A stretch of DNA of 64,000 bases from Actinacidiphila paucisporea (GCF_900142575.1 NZ_FRBI01000010.1:62001-126000); one strand, 5' to 3'; shown: positions 1-8,304, numbered from the stretch's first letter. Numbers and translations are program-made. Notes: a model not told the origin generated them from the sequence alone.

Positions 1-68
1 TCGACGGCGAGATCGAGCACTACCAGGTCGGCCTGAAGCTCGGCTTCCGCCTGGAGGAGCCGGAGTAA
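1..68 (+). CDS. Dodecin, C-terminal end (5' end outside window)
   Basis: Only the last 21 codons are present, in the frame starting at base 3 and ending with TAA at 66-68. The residues HYQVGLKLGFRLE match the conserved last strand of dodecins, small (about 70 aa) dodecameric flavin-storage proteins of the cytoplasm. The tail EEPE is a little longer than usual. The stop codon lies inside a short tandem repeat, so the tail length may vary between strains. The family call rests on a short but distinctive motif. Nothing can be said about its promoter or upstream neighbours. Confidence 0.8.
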   Translation, partial: DGEIEHYQVGLKLGFRLEEPE

Positions 69-103
69 CCGGAGCAGCCGGAGTAACCGGAGCAGCCGGA
101 GCA
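59..103. repeat. 18-bp tandem repeat across the dodecin stop codon
   Basis: The unit gccggagtaaccggagca occurs at 59-76 and 77-94 and half again at 95-103. Each full copy carries an in-frame TAA, so slippage would change the tail of the dodecin by whole units without losing the stop. The rest of 104-348 contains no gene that I can support. Confidence 0.75.
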
Positions 104-348
104 GACACGGCAGCCACCGCAGCCGGAGGCCGCGTCTCCGTCCTCGGCGTTCGCCCTTCCGCGCGAAACCCCCGCATGGCGCACTCCCGTACGGCCCAGT
201 CTTACTCGCATTATCCGACTGGTCGTCCCATCATGTTGTAGTCAAGGCGGGTTCGTGTGGATTCGCGGCGTTCGTCCCGGTGAAGCCTCGCGGCCGTATC
301 GGGCGCCGCGGACCGTTCCCGCCGTCCGCTTCGGACTCGGGAGCCGTC

Positions 349-816
349 ATGAGCCAATCCACGCCCTCCGCGCAACCGCCTCCCGGCGCCCCGCGCACAC
401 CGCACCGCGACGACGACCGCAGCGCGTGGGCGGCCGGCGGTACGGTCTTCGCGGGAGTGCTGCTGCTGGTCGCGGGCATCATGGCGATTCTGGAAGGCAT
501 CGTCGGCATCGCCAAGGACTCGGTCTACGTCGTCACCCGGGGCGACTACGTCTACAAGTTCAACGTCACGTCGTGGGGCTGGATCCACCTGGTCCTCGGC
601 GTCATCGCCGTCCTCGTCGGCCTCGGCCTGCTCCGGGGCTCGGCCTGGTCGCGCTTCGCGGGGATCGCCATCGCCTCGCTGGCCCTGCTGGCGAACTTCA
701 TGTTCCTGCCCTACCAGCCCGCCTGGTCGCTGATCATGATCGGGATCTACGTCTTCATCATCTGGTCGCTGGCCACCTACCACAGGCACGGCCACCAGTC
801 CGGGGGCGTCCGATGA
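349..816 (+). CDS. DUF7144-type four-helix membrane protein
   Basis: A 155-aa protein with a hydrophilic N-terminus of about 30 residues rich in Pro and Asp, then about four hydrophobic helices and a short His-rich tail. The ATG at 349 is chosen over upstream in-frame starts because GGGAG at 339-343 sits five bases before it. The layout fits the DUF7144 membrane proteins common in actinobacteria, whose function is unknown. The stop TGA (814-816) overlaps the ATG of the MreB-like gene (813-815), so the two are probably translated together. That pairing suggests a role at the cell envelope, but this is inference. Confidence 0.75.
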   Translation: MSQSTPSAQPPPGAPRTPHRDDDRSAWAAGGTVFAGVLLLVAGIMAILEGIVGIAKDSVYVVTRGDYVYKFNVTSWGWIHLVLGVIAVLVGLGLLRGSAWSRFAGIAIASLALLANFMFLPYQPAWSLIMIGIYVFIIWSLATYHRHGHQSGGVR

Positions 817-1859
817 TCGGTGTCCCCTCCAACCCCGCGCTCGTCCAGCTGCGCCGCTGCACCGTCGCCGTCGACCTGGGCGCCGCACGCACCCGGGTCT
901 ACCTGCGCGGCAGCGGCCTGGTCGCCGACGAGCCGAGCGTCGCCGCGATCGACATCCGCACCGGCGCGCTCATCGCGGTCGGCGCCAACGCGGAGCAGAT
1001 GGCCGGCCGCACTCCCGAGCACATCAGGGTCTCCCGCCCGGTCGCCGGCGGCGCGGTGGTCGACATCGCCATGGCCCAGCGGATGCTGCGGCACATCCTC
1101 GGCGACAAGCTCGGCCGCCGCAGGCTGCGGATGCCGATGATGCGGGCCGCGGTGTGCACCCCGCACGGCAGCGAGCCGATCGCCCGCAGGGCCGCCATCG
1201 AGACGATGTACGGGCTCGGCGCGCGCCGGGTCGAGCTGGTCGACACGCTGATCGCCGCGGCGGTCGGCTGCGGGCTGCCGGTGGAGCACCCCGAGGCCAC
1301 CATGATCGTGGTGTGCGGCGCGGGCACCACCCAGGTCGCGGTCCTCTCGCTCGGCTCGATCGTGTCGGCGGAGACCGTGCCGGTCGGCGGCGACGCCATC
1401 GACCGCGCGGTCGTGCAGCACCTGCGCAACGCGCACGAGCTGATGCTGCCCAGCCAGTCCGTACGCCCCCTGCACCAGATGCTCGGCGCCCCCGCCACCG
1501 GCGGCACCCCCACCACCGAGGTGCACGGCCGGGACGTGGTCAGCGGTATGGCCCGCTCGGTCATGGTCGAGACCGAGGGCGTACGCCACGCCATGCGAAC
1601 CCCGTTGACCGCGGTCGTCGACGCCATCACCGGCGTCCTGCGCCACTGCCCGCCCGACCTGGTCGCCGACCTCGGCGACCGCGGCATCATGCTGGCCGGC
1701 GGCAGCGCGCTGATGCCCGGCCTCGACCTGATGCTCCGCCAGGCCACCGGCATGCCCGTCCACGTCGCCGACCGCCCCGACATCGTGGCCGTCCAGGGCC
1801 TGGGCGCGATGATCGAGGGCCGCGTCCGCCCGGCCCTCCTGGAGACCCTGACGGTCTGA
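813..1859 (+). CDS. MreB/Mbl-like actin-fold protein
   Basis: A 348-aa bacterial actin homologue, the usual length for MreB. The phosphate-1 loop reads VDLGAARTRVYL (residues 20-31), the phosphate-2 region VVCGAGTTQVAV is near 168, GGDAIDRAVVQHL follows, and the C-terminal adenosine loop is IMLAGGSALMPGLD. MreB filaments guide wall synthesis at the membrane; in Streptomyces they act mainly in spore-wall building. This copy is not in an mreBCD cluster but overlaps a small membrane protein gene, which suggests one of the extra MreB-like paralogues of streptomycetes rather than the main MreB. The phosphate-1 loop has Ala-Ala where DLGTAN is usual, so nucleotide handling may differ. A strong hairpin follows the stop. 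Confidence 0.88.
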   Translation: MIGVPSNPALVQLRRCTVAVDLGAARTRVYLRGSGLVADEPSVAAIDIRTGALIAVGANAEQMAGRTPEHIRVSRPVAGGAVVDIAMAQRMLRHILGDKLGRRRLRMPMMRAAVCTPHGSEPIARRAAIETMYGLGARRVELVDTLIAAAVGCGLPVEHPEATMIVVCGAGTTQVAVLSLGSIVSAETVPVGGDAIDRAVVQHLRNAHELMLPSQSVRPLHQMLGAPATGGTPTTEVHGRDVVSGMARSVMVETEGVRHAMRTPLTAVVDAITGVLRHCPPDLVADLGDRGIMLAGGSALMPGLDLMLRQATGMPVHVADRPDIVAVQGLGAMIEGRVRPALLETLTV

Positions 1860-1870
1860 CGCCCCGCCAC

Positions 1871-1908
1871 CCGAGGGCGGTCCGAGCCACCGGCCGGACC
1901 GCCCTCGG
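1871..1908 (+). terminator. Rho-independent-type hairpin after the MreB-like gene
   Basis: A perfect 14-bp inverted repeat (1871-1884 with 1895-1908, 10-base loop) starts 12 bases after the stop codon. There is no clear T-tract, as is common in Streptomyces. The remaining bases to 2189 hold no gene that I can support. Confidence 0.75.
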
Positions 1909-2189
1909 CATGTCGCGGGGGCCTGCCGACCGCTGTGGCGTGGAGCAGCCCCGTAGCTCCCACGCCGAGGGCGGCGCCCGCGTCCGAGGCGGCCGTACCC
2001 TCCCGCAGGCCTCCCCTCTCGGCGCAGGTGCCGGAGGTGGCCGCCGACGCAGCACAACCCTCGGGCGGGGTCGCGGGTCCAACGGGCGGGACAGCGCCCG
2101 CCTTCCGGCGGACACGCGATGCCCACCCACCACGCGTAGCAGCGGCCGGGGAAGAAGGCCATGACGCGTGTCGGCTTCCTGGGGGAACC

Positions 2190-3680
2190 ATGCGACTCAG
2201 ACATCTGCTCGTCGTCGCGGCGCTGGCCGCGGCATCGACGCTGTCCGCGGGCACCGCGGCCGCCCACGAGGCGACCTGGTACACGACGCTCGGCGCCCGT
2301 CCGACCTCCGGCACGACACCGCTGGACATCACGTTCAGCGCGTCCGAGGGGACGCTCACCGCGCCGTACTCGTACACCTACGACTTCGGTGACGGCACCG
2401 CGCCGCTGGTGACGACCTCGGACACGGTGGAGCACGTGTACGCGGAGCCCGGTCAGTACGACCCCTCCCTGACCGCGACCACCGCGGCGGGGCCGAGCGC
2501 GCCGGCTCATGTGGCCGACAGCAAGATCTGGGTCGGCTCCGGGTACAACCCGGTGAACCCCGTCCGCATCCTCGACACCCGCGCGGCGATCGGCGTGCCG
2601 GGGAAGGCGCCCCTGTCGGGCACCACCGTCATCCTGCCGGTGACCGGCATCGGCCAGGTCCCCGCCACCCGGGTCACCTCGGTGGTGCTGAACGTCACGG
2701 TGACCGGCGGTACCCGCGCCGGCTACCTCGCCGTCGAGCCGTACAACTTCGGCAACGGCTCGTCGTCCGTGAACTGGGCGGCCGGGCAGACGCTGGCCGG
2801 CCAGGTGACCGTGCCGGTGCACGACGGGAAGATCATGATCACCGACATCTCCCTCGGCAGCGTCCACGTGATCGCCGACCTGGAGGGCTACTTCAGCGAC
2901 GCCCACGGCTACTTCAACAGCGTCCAGGAGTCCCAGCGCATCCTGGACACCCGCGCCCGGATCGGGGTGCCGACCACCACCGCGGTCCCCGCCCACGGCA
3001 CCGTCACCGTCACCGTGCCGCCCACGGCGGCGCAGCACCCGGCGGCCGTCATCCTCAACGTCACGGCCACCGGATCCACCGCCCCCGGTGTCCTGACGGC
3101 GTACCCGGCGGGACAGCCGCGCCCCGCGGTGTCGCACCTCAACTGGGCCGCGGGCCAGACCGTCGCCAACCTGATGACGCTGGCCGCACCCGACCGGAAG
3201 ATCACCTTCTACAACAACAGCTCCGGCCCGGTGCACCTGATCGCCGACTACAACGGCTACTTCTCACCCGACGTCACCTCCTCCTTCCGCTACGGCGGCG
3301 CGCAGCGGATCCTGGACACCCGCAACGCCACCGGCACGGCCTCCACCGGGCCGATCCCGGCGAAGGGCGACATCAACCTGCGCTTCGACTTCGCCGACTC
3401 GATGGGCGGCCGGACGTCGAACGGCGTGCTGCTGCACATCACGATCACCCAGCCGACCGCCTCCGGCGTCCTGGTCCCCTACGACGGGTACTGGGGTGAC
3501 AGCTTGCTCAAGGCCTCACTCCTGAACTGGACGAAGGGCCAGACCATCTCGAACACCGTCGCCGTCGCCAACACCAACGGGGGCAACGTGAGGCTGCACC
3601 TCAACAGCTCCGGCAGCGCGCACGTCGTCGTCGACGTCATCGGCTACTACGACCTGTTCATCCCGCAGCAGATCGACTGA
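2190..3680 (+). CDS. Secreted PKD protein with three RILDTR-type repeats
   Basis: A 496-aa exported protein. ATG 2190 is preceded by GGGGGA at 2181-2186 and followed by a signal peptide (MRLRHLLVVAALAAASTLSA, then AAA cleavage region). Residues about 30-105 form a PKD-like beta domain (TYDFGDGTAP, HVYAEPGQYDPS). Three repeats of about 125 residues follow, each opening with RILDTR, passing through a hydrophobic strand such as VVLNVTVTG and SVNWAAGQT, and ending in VHVIADLEGYFS. Such repeats occur in actinobacterial wall-associated or secreted proteins and probably form beta-structured adhesion or carbohydrate-contact units; the exact role is not known. No LPXTG or membrane anchor is visible, so it is likely released or held non-covalently. 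Confidence 0.75.
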   Translation: MRLRHLLVVAALAAASTLSAGTAAAHEATWYTTLGARPTSGTTPLDITFSASEGTLTAPYSYTYDFGDGTAPLVTTSDTVEHVYAEPGQYDPSLTATTAAGPSAPAHVADSKIWVGSGYNPVNPVRILDTRAAIGVPGKAPLSGTTVILPVTGIGQVPATRVTSVVLNVTVTGGTRAGYLAVEPYNFGNGSSSVNWAAGQTLAGQVTVPVHDGKIMITDISLGSVHVIADLEGYFSDAHGYFNSVQESQRILDTRARIGVPTTTAVPAHGTVTVTVPPTAAQHPAAVILNVTATGSTAPGVLTAYPAGQPRPAVSHLNWAAGQTVANLMTLAAPDRKITFYNNSSGPVHLIADYNGYFSPDVTSSFRYGGAQRILDTRNATGTASTGPIPAKGDINLRFDFADSMGGRTSNGVLLHITITQPTASGVLVPYDGYWGDSLLKASLLNWTKGQTISNTVAVANTNGGNVRLHLNSSGSAHVVVDVIGYYDLFIPQQID

Positions 3681-3763
3681 TTGCCCGGGACCGGCGCCGG
3701 GGCCGCCGCCGCGGCCTCGGTGCCGAGACGCGGCCCGGGTCGGCGTCCCGCCCCCGGCACCCG

Positions 3764-4825
3764 TCAGGTCGTGCCGTCCGCCCGCGCGGCCCGCCGTTTC
3801 CCGAGCAGCGACGCCGCGAAGCCGACCAGCACCCCGCCCACCGCCCACGCGGACAGCACCCACCACGCGGTGGCGGTGTCGTGACCGCCGAAGTAGGAGT
3901 AGTTGCGCACCAGCGTCACCCCGGCGCCGTTCGGCAGCGCGGGTCCGAGGTCACGCCAGAACGGCGGCAGCAGCGACGCCGGGTACACCCCGCCAGCGCT
4001 CGGATTCCCCAGCACCACGAAGATCAGCACGGAGACGGCGATACCGGCCGACCCGAGCAGCACCTGGAAGGCCATCCCGGCCGCCGCGGTCGCGAAGGTG
4101 ATCAGCGCGGCGATCCACCAGAGCGACCAGAAGTGCCCGGTCAGCGCCCCGAACACGGAGTCGGCGACGATCGCCCCACCGAGCCCGGACAGCACGGACA
4201 GCACCGCCAGCGCCCCGAGCCGGATGGCCGTACGGTGCGGGTTCGCGGGCCGCGCCCCGTAGGACATCGCCAGCGCGGCGGACGCCAGGTACCCGCCGAC
4301 GATCACGCCCACCACCAGGTAGAAGCTGCTCAGCCCGCGCCCGTCCGCGGGGTTGGGCGGCCGCAGGTCGACGACCGTCAGCGCCCGCCCCGGCCCGTTC
4401 ACCTTATGGAAGACCGACTGGAGGGACTGCACTCCCGCGGGCCCCCCGGCCGACGCCACCAGCAACCGGTCGGGCCCGCGAGCCGGGCCGACCACCAGCG
4501 CCGCCTGGACGCTGCGGTCCAGCACCATGCCCCGCGCCTGGCTCAGGCTGTCCGCCGGCCTGGCCGACAGGGGCCTGCCCGGCAGGCCGTTCAGCTTCCC
4601 GACCACCGCCGCCCTTGCCTGCGGCTGCGCCGGAGCCACCACGGCCAGCGGGATGCGGCTCGGCTTCGGCGAGTGGAAGGCCCCGATGTAGGAGACGACG
4701 AAGGCCAGTTCGAGAATCAGCACCCCGAGCATCAGGATCGAGGCCCGCGGCGTCACCGCGTCCCTGAACTCCCGCCGGAATCCCCTCGACGGCCGGAATC
4801 CAGCAGGGGTCGACGGTTCGGCCAT
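3764..4825 (-). CDS. DUF3533/YhgE-like multi-pass membrane protein
   Basis: A 353-aa protein with one N-terminal helix (about residues 30-52), an extracytoplasmic domain to about residue 165, then about five to six helices and a basic tail (GKRRAARADG). This is the layout of ABC-2-type/YhgE-Pip-like or DUF3533 membrane proteins, which are found with transport or secretion functions but lack their own ATPase. No ATP-binding subunit is adjacent, so the substrate and mechanism are unknown. The start ATG at 4825 comes just after an inverted repeat at 4839-4863. The gene converges with the RILDTR protein across 83 GC-rich bases. Confidence 0.65.
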   Translation of the reverse strand: MAEPSTPAGFRPSRGFRREFRDAVTPRASILMLGVLILELAFVVSYIGAFHSPKPSRIPLAVVAPAQPQARAAVVGKLNGLPGRPLSARPADSLSQARGMVLDRSVQAALVVGPARGPDRLLVASAGGPAGVQSLQSVFHKVNGPGRALTVVDLRPPNPADGRGLSSFYLVVGVIVGGYLASAALAMSYGARPANPHRTAIRLGALAVLSVLSGLGGAIVADSVFGALTGHFWSLWWIAALITFATAAAGMAFQVLLGSAGIAVSVLIFVVLGNPSAGGVYPASLLPPFWRDLGPALPNGAGVTLVRNYSYFGGHDTATAWWVLSAWAVGGVLVGFAASLLGKRRAARADGTT

Positions 4826-4838
4826 GGTGACTCCACGC

Positions 4839-4863
4839 GGTTACTCGGCAGCGCTGAGTGACC
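4839..4863. promoter_or_regulatory. Inverted repeat between DUF397 and membrane-protein genes
   Basis: The half-sites GGTTACTC (4839-4846) and GAGTGACC (4856-4863) are complementary except for one G-T pair. The dyad lies 14 bases upstream of the membrane-protein start and 42 bases after the DUF397 stop. It could be an operator for a TetR/GntR-type regulator or a weak terminator; the sequence alone does not decide. Confidence 0.4.
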
Positions 4864-4904
4864 ATAGAAGCACCTGCGGGTACCAGAACCCGTCTGCCAC
4901 CCGG

Positions 4905-5123
4905 TCAGAGCGGGAAGCGGTCCGCCCGCACGTCGGCGACGAAGGCGGCCCAGGCCGCGGCCGGGAAGACCAGGGCCGGGCCCTGGGGGTCCTTGGAGTC
5001 CCGCACGGGCACCACGCCCGGGTAGCCGTCCGCGACCTCGATGCAGCTGTCGGGGTTCGTACCGCCGCTGTACGACGACTTACGCCATGCGGCGGTGCTC
5101 AGGTCTGGTGCGGAGTTCGGCAT
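4905..5123 (-). CDS. DUF397 small protein (WhiJ/AbaA-type partner)
   Basis: A 72-aa protein with the two DUF397 signatures: AWRKSSYSGG (residues 12-21) and VRDSKDPQGPALVF (40-53). DUF397 proteins are nearly always encoded beside an XRE-DUF5753 regulator and are thought to bind or antagonise it. Some such pairs behave like toxin-antitoxin modules, and others affect development and antibiotic production. The start at 5123 is chosen because the family begins shortly before the AWRKSS motif. Its 5' end overlaps the 3' end of the regulator gene by 25 bases, which indicates coupled expression. Confidence 0.9.
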   Translation of the reverse strand: MPNSAPDLSTAAWRKSSYSGGTNPDSCIEVADGYPGVVPVRDSKDPQGPALVFPAAAWAAFVADVRADRFPL

Positions 5124-5938
5124 GACGTGTGGTCCTCCAGCATGGTTCGCAACAGTGCGAGAGACTTGGCGGTCGAAAGTGCGGAATCCCTCAGGAGATC
5201 GTAGGCCAAGCGCAGCCGCTCCACGTCCTCGATTTCCTGGACCAGTTGGCCGCTCCAACTGCCTTCGATGTACGCGACCGTGCGCCCGCTGGGAAGCCAC
5301 AGAAGCTGTACCGAACTCATGACCAGGGGATGGGGGCCGATCCCGAACGGCACGATCTGCAAAGAGATGTTGGGCTCGTGGGCGGCTTGGACGAGCCGCT
5401 CCAACTGGTCGGCCCACACTTGACGGTCGGCAACCGGCCGCCGGATCGCCGACTCATCGAGTAGCCCCCGGTATTGCAGCGCCTTGGACCCGGTGAGCCG
5501 GTCCTGCCGCGCTATGCGGGCCTGGACCTGTTGCGCCAGAACTTCCTCGCTCACTGGCCCTTCCATCCGCAGCAGAGCCTCCGCGTACCCGGGGGTCTGC
5601 AGCAACCCCGGCACCGTACTCACACTGAACTCGTGGATGCCGGTGGCTTCCGCCTCCACTTCGCTGAACCCCTCGAAACGGCTCGCGCCCGCCTCCCGCT
5701 TGGCCAATCTCCACAGGCTGTGGAGAAGTTCTCCGGTGCCGTAGGTCCGGTCGAGCACGCGGGCCGCGTCGACCGAGCCCAACCGGCCGCCTTTCTCCAG
5801 CCGTTGCAGATACGAGCCGTCGTATCGGGTCCGCTCGGACAGCTCGGCGAGGGTCCACCCGTTGTGTTCCCGTTGCCGGAGCAGCTCGTTGCGGAAGGTC
5901 GCGCGAGCCGACGGCCCGTCATCCCCGTTGCCGTTCAT
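5099..5938 (-). CDS. XRE-family regulator with DUF5753 (WhiJ-like)
   Basis: A 279-aa DNA-binding protein. The N-terminal HTH spans about residues 14-70 (LAELSERTRYDGSYLQRLEK), followed by the DUF5753 domain with the hallmark VPGLLQTPGYAEALL and the C-terminal region EDVERLRLAYDLLRDSALS. DUF5753 is thought to sense a partner or signal. ATG 5938 gives the usual family length; the ribosome site is weak (AAGGA 14-18 bases upstream). It overlaps the DUF397 gene downstream and is divergent from an HATPase gene across 225 bases. The trio matches whiJ-type loci of Streptomyces that influence differentiation. Which genes it controls cannot be read from the sequence. Confidence 0.9.
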   Translation of the reverse strand: MNGNGDDGPSARATFRNELLRQREHNGWTLAELSERTRYDGSYLQRLEKGGRLGSVDAARVLDRTYGTGELLHSLWRLAKREAGASRFEGFSEVEAEATGIHEFSVSTVPGLLQTPGYAEALLRMEGPVSEEVLAQQVQARIARQDRLTGSKALQYRGLLDESAIRRPVADRQVWADQLERLVQAAHEPNISLQIVPFGIGPHPLVMSSVQLLWLPSGRTVAYIEGSWSGQLVQEIEDVERLRLAYDLLRDSALSTAKSLALLRTMLEDHTSCRTPHQT

Positions 5939-6163
5939 GCGAAGTACGCACCCACTTTCCTTGCCTGGCGTCCGGGCAATGGCCCGGCGGACCCGGCGAC
6001 AGCCGCGGCCGCCTGCGTGCGGAGCGTGACGGGCACGCGTCGGCGGCACGACCTTGTGCCGGTCGGAGGGGGCAATGCCCCACCCCTGGCGATCGTAGGC
6101 GGCGGCCCCCACCCTTGCCTACAGAACGTCAGAATCCGATCACGTACAGAGGTGGCTTTGCCG

Positions 6164-6586
6164 ATGGCGACCACGACCTCCCCCTACCTCCCCGCCCAGA
6201 TCCTGTGGCCCGCCACCCCCCGCGGCGTCCACCAGGCCCGCCACTCCCTGGAACGCCAACTGGCCGAGTGGGACCTCGCTGACCTGGCCCCTACGGCAGG
6301 TCTCGTACTGACCGAGCTGATGACGAACGCCGCTCAGCACGCCACCGCCCCCGGCCGCCGCACGGGCGTGAGCATCCTCCCCACCCCCGGCGGCGTACGC
6401 ATCGAGGTCCACGACTCCGTGAACGTCGAGGAGGGCGCCCCCACCCCCACCGACGCCCCCACCACCGCCGAACGCGGCCGCGGCCTGACCCTGGTGGACG
6501 CCCTGACCACCCACCAATGGGGCGTCACCGACCGCGACGGCCCCGGCAAAATCGTCTGGGCCCTCTGCACCCACCCCGCCGCCTGA
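6164..6586 (+). CDS. RsbW-like ATP-binding protein (HATPase_c_2)
   Basis: A 140-aa single-domain GHKL ATPase of the anti-sigma/serine-kinase type. The N-box is ELMTNAAQHA (E51, N55), the G1 box IEVHDSVN and the G2 box RGRGLTLVDAL. Proteins of this kind phosphorylate anti-anti-sigma partners or act as orphan partners of WhiJ-type regulators; no STAS partner is adjacent. ATG 6164 is preferred because GAGGTGG at 6149-6155 lies eight bases ahead, but in-frame GTG 6152 is possible. It is divergent from the XRE-DUF5753 gene, the classic arrangement of this triad. Confidence 0.88.
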   Translation: MATTTSPYLPAQILWPATPRGVHQARHSLERQLAEWDLADLAPTAGLVLTELMTNAAQHATAPGRRTGVSILPTPGGVRIEVHDSVNVEEGAPTPTDAPTTAERGRGLTLVDALTTHQWGVTDRDGPGKIVWALCTHPAA

Positions 6587-6740
6587 CTTCCCCGCCTACA
6601 TGCGTAGTCCGCACCCGGACCGAGTCCCCGGGACCGGGGTGGAGGAAGAGCCGCCGCCGGCCAGGGACCGGACACATGTGTGACGGCGGTCCGTCCTCGT
6701 TCGACTCCCGCGCCGTGCGGGTTGTCCTTATCCTGGCGGC

Positions 6741-6962
6741 ATGAGCACCTTGCGTGAAGAGTTGCACGAGCTGATCGATCGGCTACCGGAGTCGCAGGTC
6801 GCGCCGATACTGGCCCTCGTGCGGGAGAGCACCCCGGCCGAGGACGGCGGGCAGGAGTGGCCCCTGCCCGACTTCGTCGGCGCACTGTCCAGCGGCAAGG
6901 GTGACCTGGGCGCCCGCTCCGGCGACATCCTGCGTGCCGAGCTGGGGCGCGAGACCGAGTGA
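6741..6962 (+). CDS. Antitoxin-like protein of a degenerate VapBC-type pair
   Basis: A 73-aa acidic protein with an N-terminal helix (LREELHELIDRLPESQVAPILALV) and a C-terminal segment ending LRAELGRETE. This is the form of small Streptomyces proteins encoded just ahead of PIN-domain toxins. In the family the C-terminal part occupies the toxin and the N-terminus mediates DNA binding or dimerisation. The stop at 6960-6962 is followed at once by a fragment of a PIN toxin gene, so the antitoxin seems to have outlived its toxin. An upstream promoter may lie in 6680-6740 (GTTGTCC near 6720), but no clear -10 is visible. Confidence 0.65.
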   Translation: MSTLREELHELIDRLPESQVAPILALVRESTPAEDGGQEWPLPDFVGALSSGKGDLGARSGDILRAELGRETE

Positions 6963-6966
6963 TTAG

Positions 6967-7173
6967 ATCAGCCTGATCCCCCTGGCCGCCCAGGACATCG
7001 AGCGCATGGTCGAGCTGGTCGAGAAATACGCCGACTTCCCGCTCGGTGCGGTCGACGCCTCTGTCTTCGCGATCGCCGAACGACTCGGAGCGGACGGGAT
7101 CGCCACCCTCGACCGCCGCCACTTCAGCGTCGTCCGCCCCAAGGCGCCCCTCTCCTTCACCCTGCTTCGGTAG
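6967..7173 (+). pseudogene. C-terminal fragment of a PIN-domain (VapC-like) toxin
   Basis: An open stretch of 68 codons with no usable start near its beginning, bounded upstream by in-frame TAG at 6964-6966. It reads IERMVELVEKYADFPLGAVDA, then SVFAIAERLG, IATLDRRHFSVVRP and TLLR. These are the conserved C-terminal half of actinobacterial VapC toxins, including the later catalytic acids (DAS, LDRRHF). The N-terminal half, with the first catalytic Asp of the VDSG-type motif, is gone. The break falls a few bases after the antitoxin stop, which fits an internal deletion. An internal ATG (codon near 7003) could make a shorter peptide, but it would lack nuclease activity. Confidence 0.75.
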
Positions 7174-7226
7174 GCCCAGCCGCCGGCCGTCCCACCACCG
7201 GCACCGCAGGCCGCCCTGTGGCGCGT

Positions 7227-8252
7227 TCATGGTCGATGTCGGGCGCCCCGCAGGTGGGCCGTGTCGGCCGCGGACTCGCCGTGGTGCCAGCCGTCGGCGT
7301 CGCGGGCGCGGAGGCGGGAGGTGGTCGTGGTGGGGAAGAGGCGGCGGGTGGTGTCCTCGACCGCCAGGGCGCGGGAGGTCAGGGCCGGGAGGAGGTCGGG
7401 TGTCTCGGACTCCTCCTCCGCGGTGGCCGTCAGGAGGCGGGCGCGGATGCGGGAGGCGTAGGCGATCAGGAAGGACTCGCGGAAGTCGCGGGAGCGGGAA
7501 GTGCGGCCGCCGTGGAGGGCGCGGTCGGCCTGGACGAGCAGCGAGGTGTAGAGCAGTTCGACCGCGTCGAGGTCGGGGGCGTGGCCGACGACGGTCGAGA
7601 AGCCCAGTTCGGAGGACCAGACGGACTGGCAGCGGTTCGCGGCCGCGACGGCGTCCAGGAGGAGGGCCTTCGCGCCCTCGTACGGGCGGTCGACGCCGAT
7701 GCGGCGGGCCCCGGCGGTGGCCCGGGTGTCGTGGGACGCGGCGAGCAGGGCCGCGTCGATGCTGTGCCGGGCCATCAGATGCTGGGCCTTCGCCGACAGG
7801 GCCTCGGCCTCCTCCGGGTAGCCGGTCGACTCCGCCTTCGCCAGCAGGGCCCGGATACGCGCGAGCATCTTCGGGGGCGCGGCCTCTTCCCCGGCCTCGA
7901 CGGCCAGGGCGGGGATCGCCGGGAGGCGGGCGTACAGCCGGAGGAGTTCGACGTACGCCGTCGCCGCCGAGAAGCGGTCCAGCCGCTCGGTGCGGGCGAA
8001 GGCGCCGAGGCCCGGCTCGGGCAGCGCCGCCGCCAGCCGCTGGTGCGGCGGCTCCAGCTCCCGGCCGGCCATCCGCAGCAGGTCCTGCGGCTGCCAGCCG
8101 CGCCGGGCGCAGTCCCGTACGACGTCGTCCGCGGCGCTCCGCGCCACCGCGTCCCAGTCCGCCTCGGCGGCGAGCACGGACGCGGCGGCGTCCACGTCGT
8201 CGGTGCCGCCTCGGGTGGCGCGGGCCAGGGCGGCGGCGAAAGTGTCTTCCAC
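7227..8252 (-). CDS. DUF2786 domain protein
   Basis: A 341-aa soluble protein. The DUF2786 signature MLARIRALLAKAESTGYPEEA is near residues 128-148 and is followed by EALSAKAQHLMARHSID. The first 110 residues are helical and Ala-rich. The rest corresponds to the DUF7168-like region (DAVELLYTSLLVQADRAL, RDFRESFLIAYASRI). The family is widespread in actinobacteria and some phages, with no settled function. It stands alone between the toxin fragment and the ECF sigma gene, both more than 50 bases away, so it is probably its own transcription unit. Confidence 0.85.
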   Translation of the reverse strand: MEDTFAAALARATRGGTDDVDAAASVLAAEADWDAVARSAADDVVRDCARRGWQPQDLLRMAGRELEPPHQRLAAALPEPGLGAFARTERLDRFSAATAYVELLRLYARLPAIPALAVEAGEEAAPPKMLARIRALLAKAESTGYPEEAEALSAKAQHLMARHSIDAALLAASHDTRATAGARRIGVDRPYEGAKALLLDAVAAANRCQSVWSSELGFSTVVGHAPDLDAVELLYTSLLVQADRALHGGRTSRSRDFRESFLIAYASRIRARLLTATAEEESETPDLLPALTSRALAVEDTTRRLFPTTTTSRLRARDADGWHHGESAADTAHLRGARHRP

Positions 8253-8304
8253 CCCGCCATTGTCCCTGGCGGGACGCGCACGCTCGCCCGCGCCCGGGAG
8301 ATGC

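Noticed and set aside
777..3236. Long minus-strand reading frame opposite the MreB-like and PKD genes
   Set aside because: Composition is that of a shadow frame in high-GC DNA; both plus-strand genes have clear family motifs and normal starts.
4869..4883. Isolated copy of agcacctgcgggtac shared with the 40.4-kb array
   Set aside because: Only 15 bases match and no wider similarity extends from it; chance is possible in DNA of this GC content.
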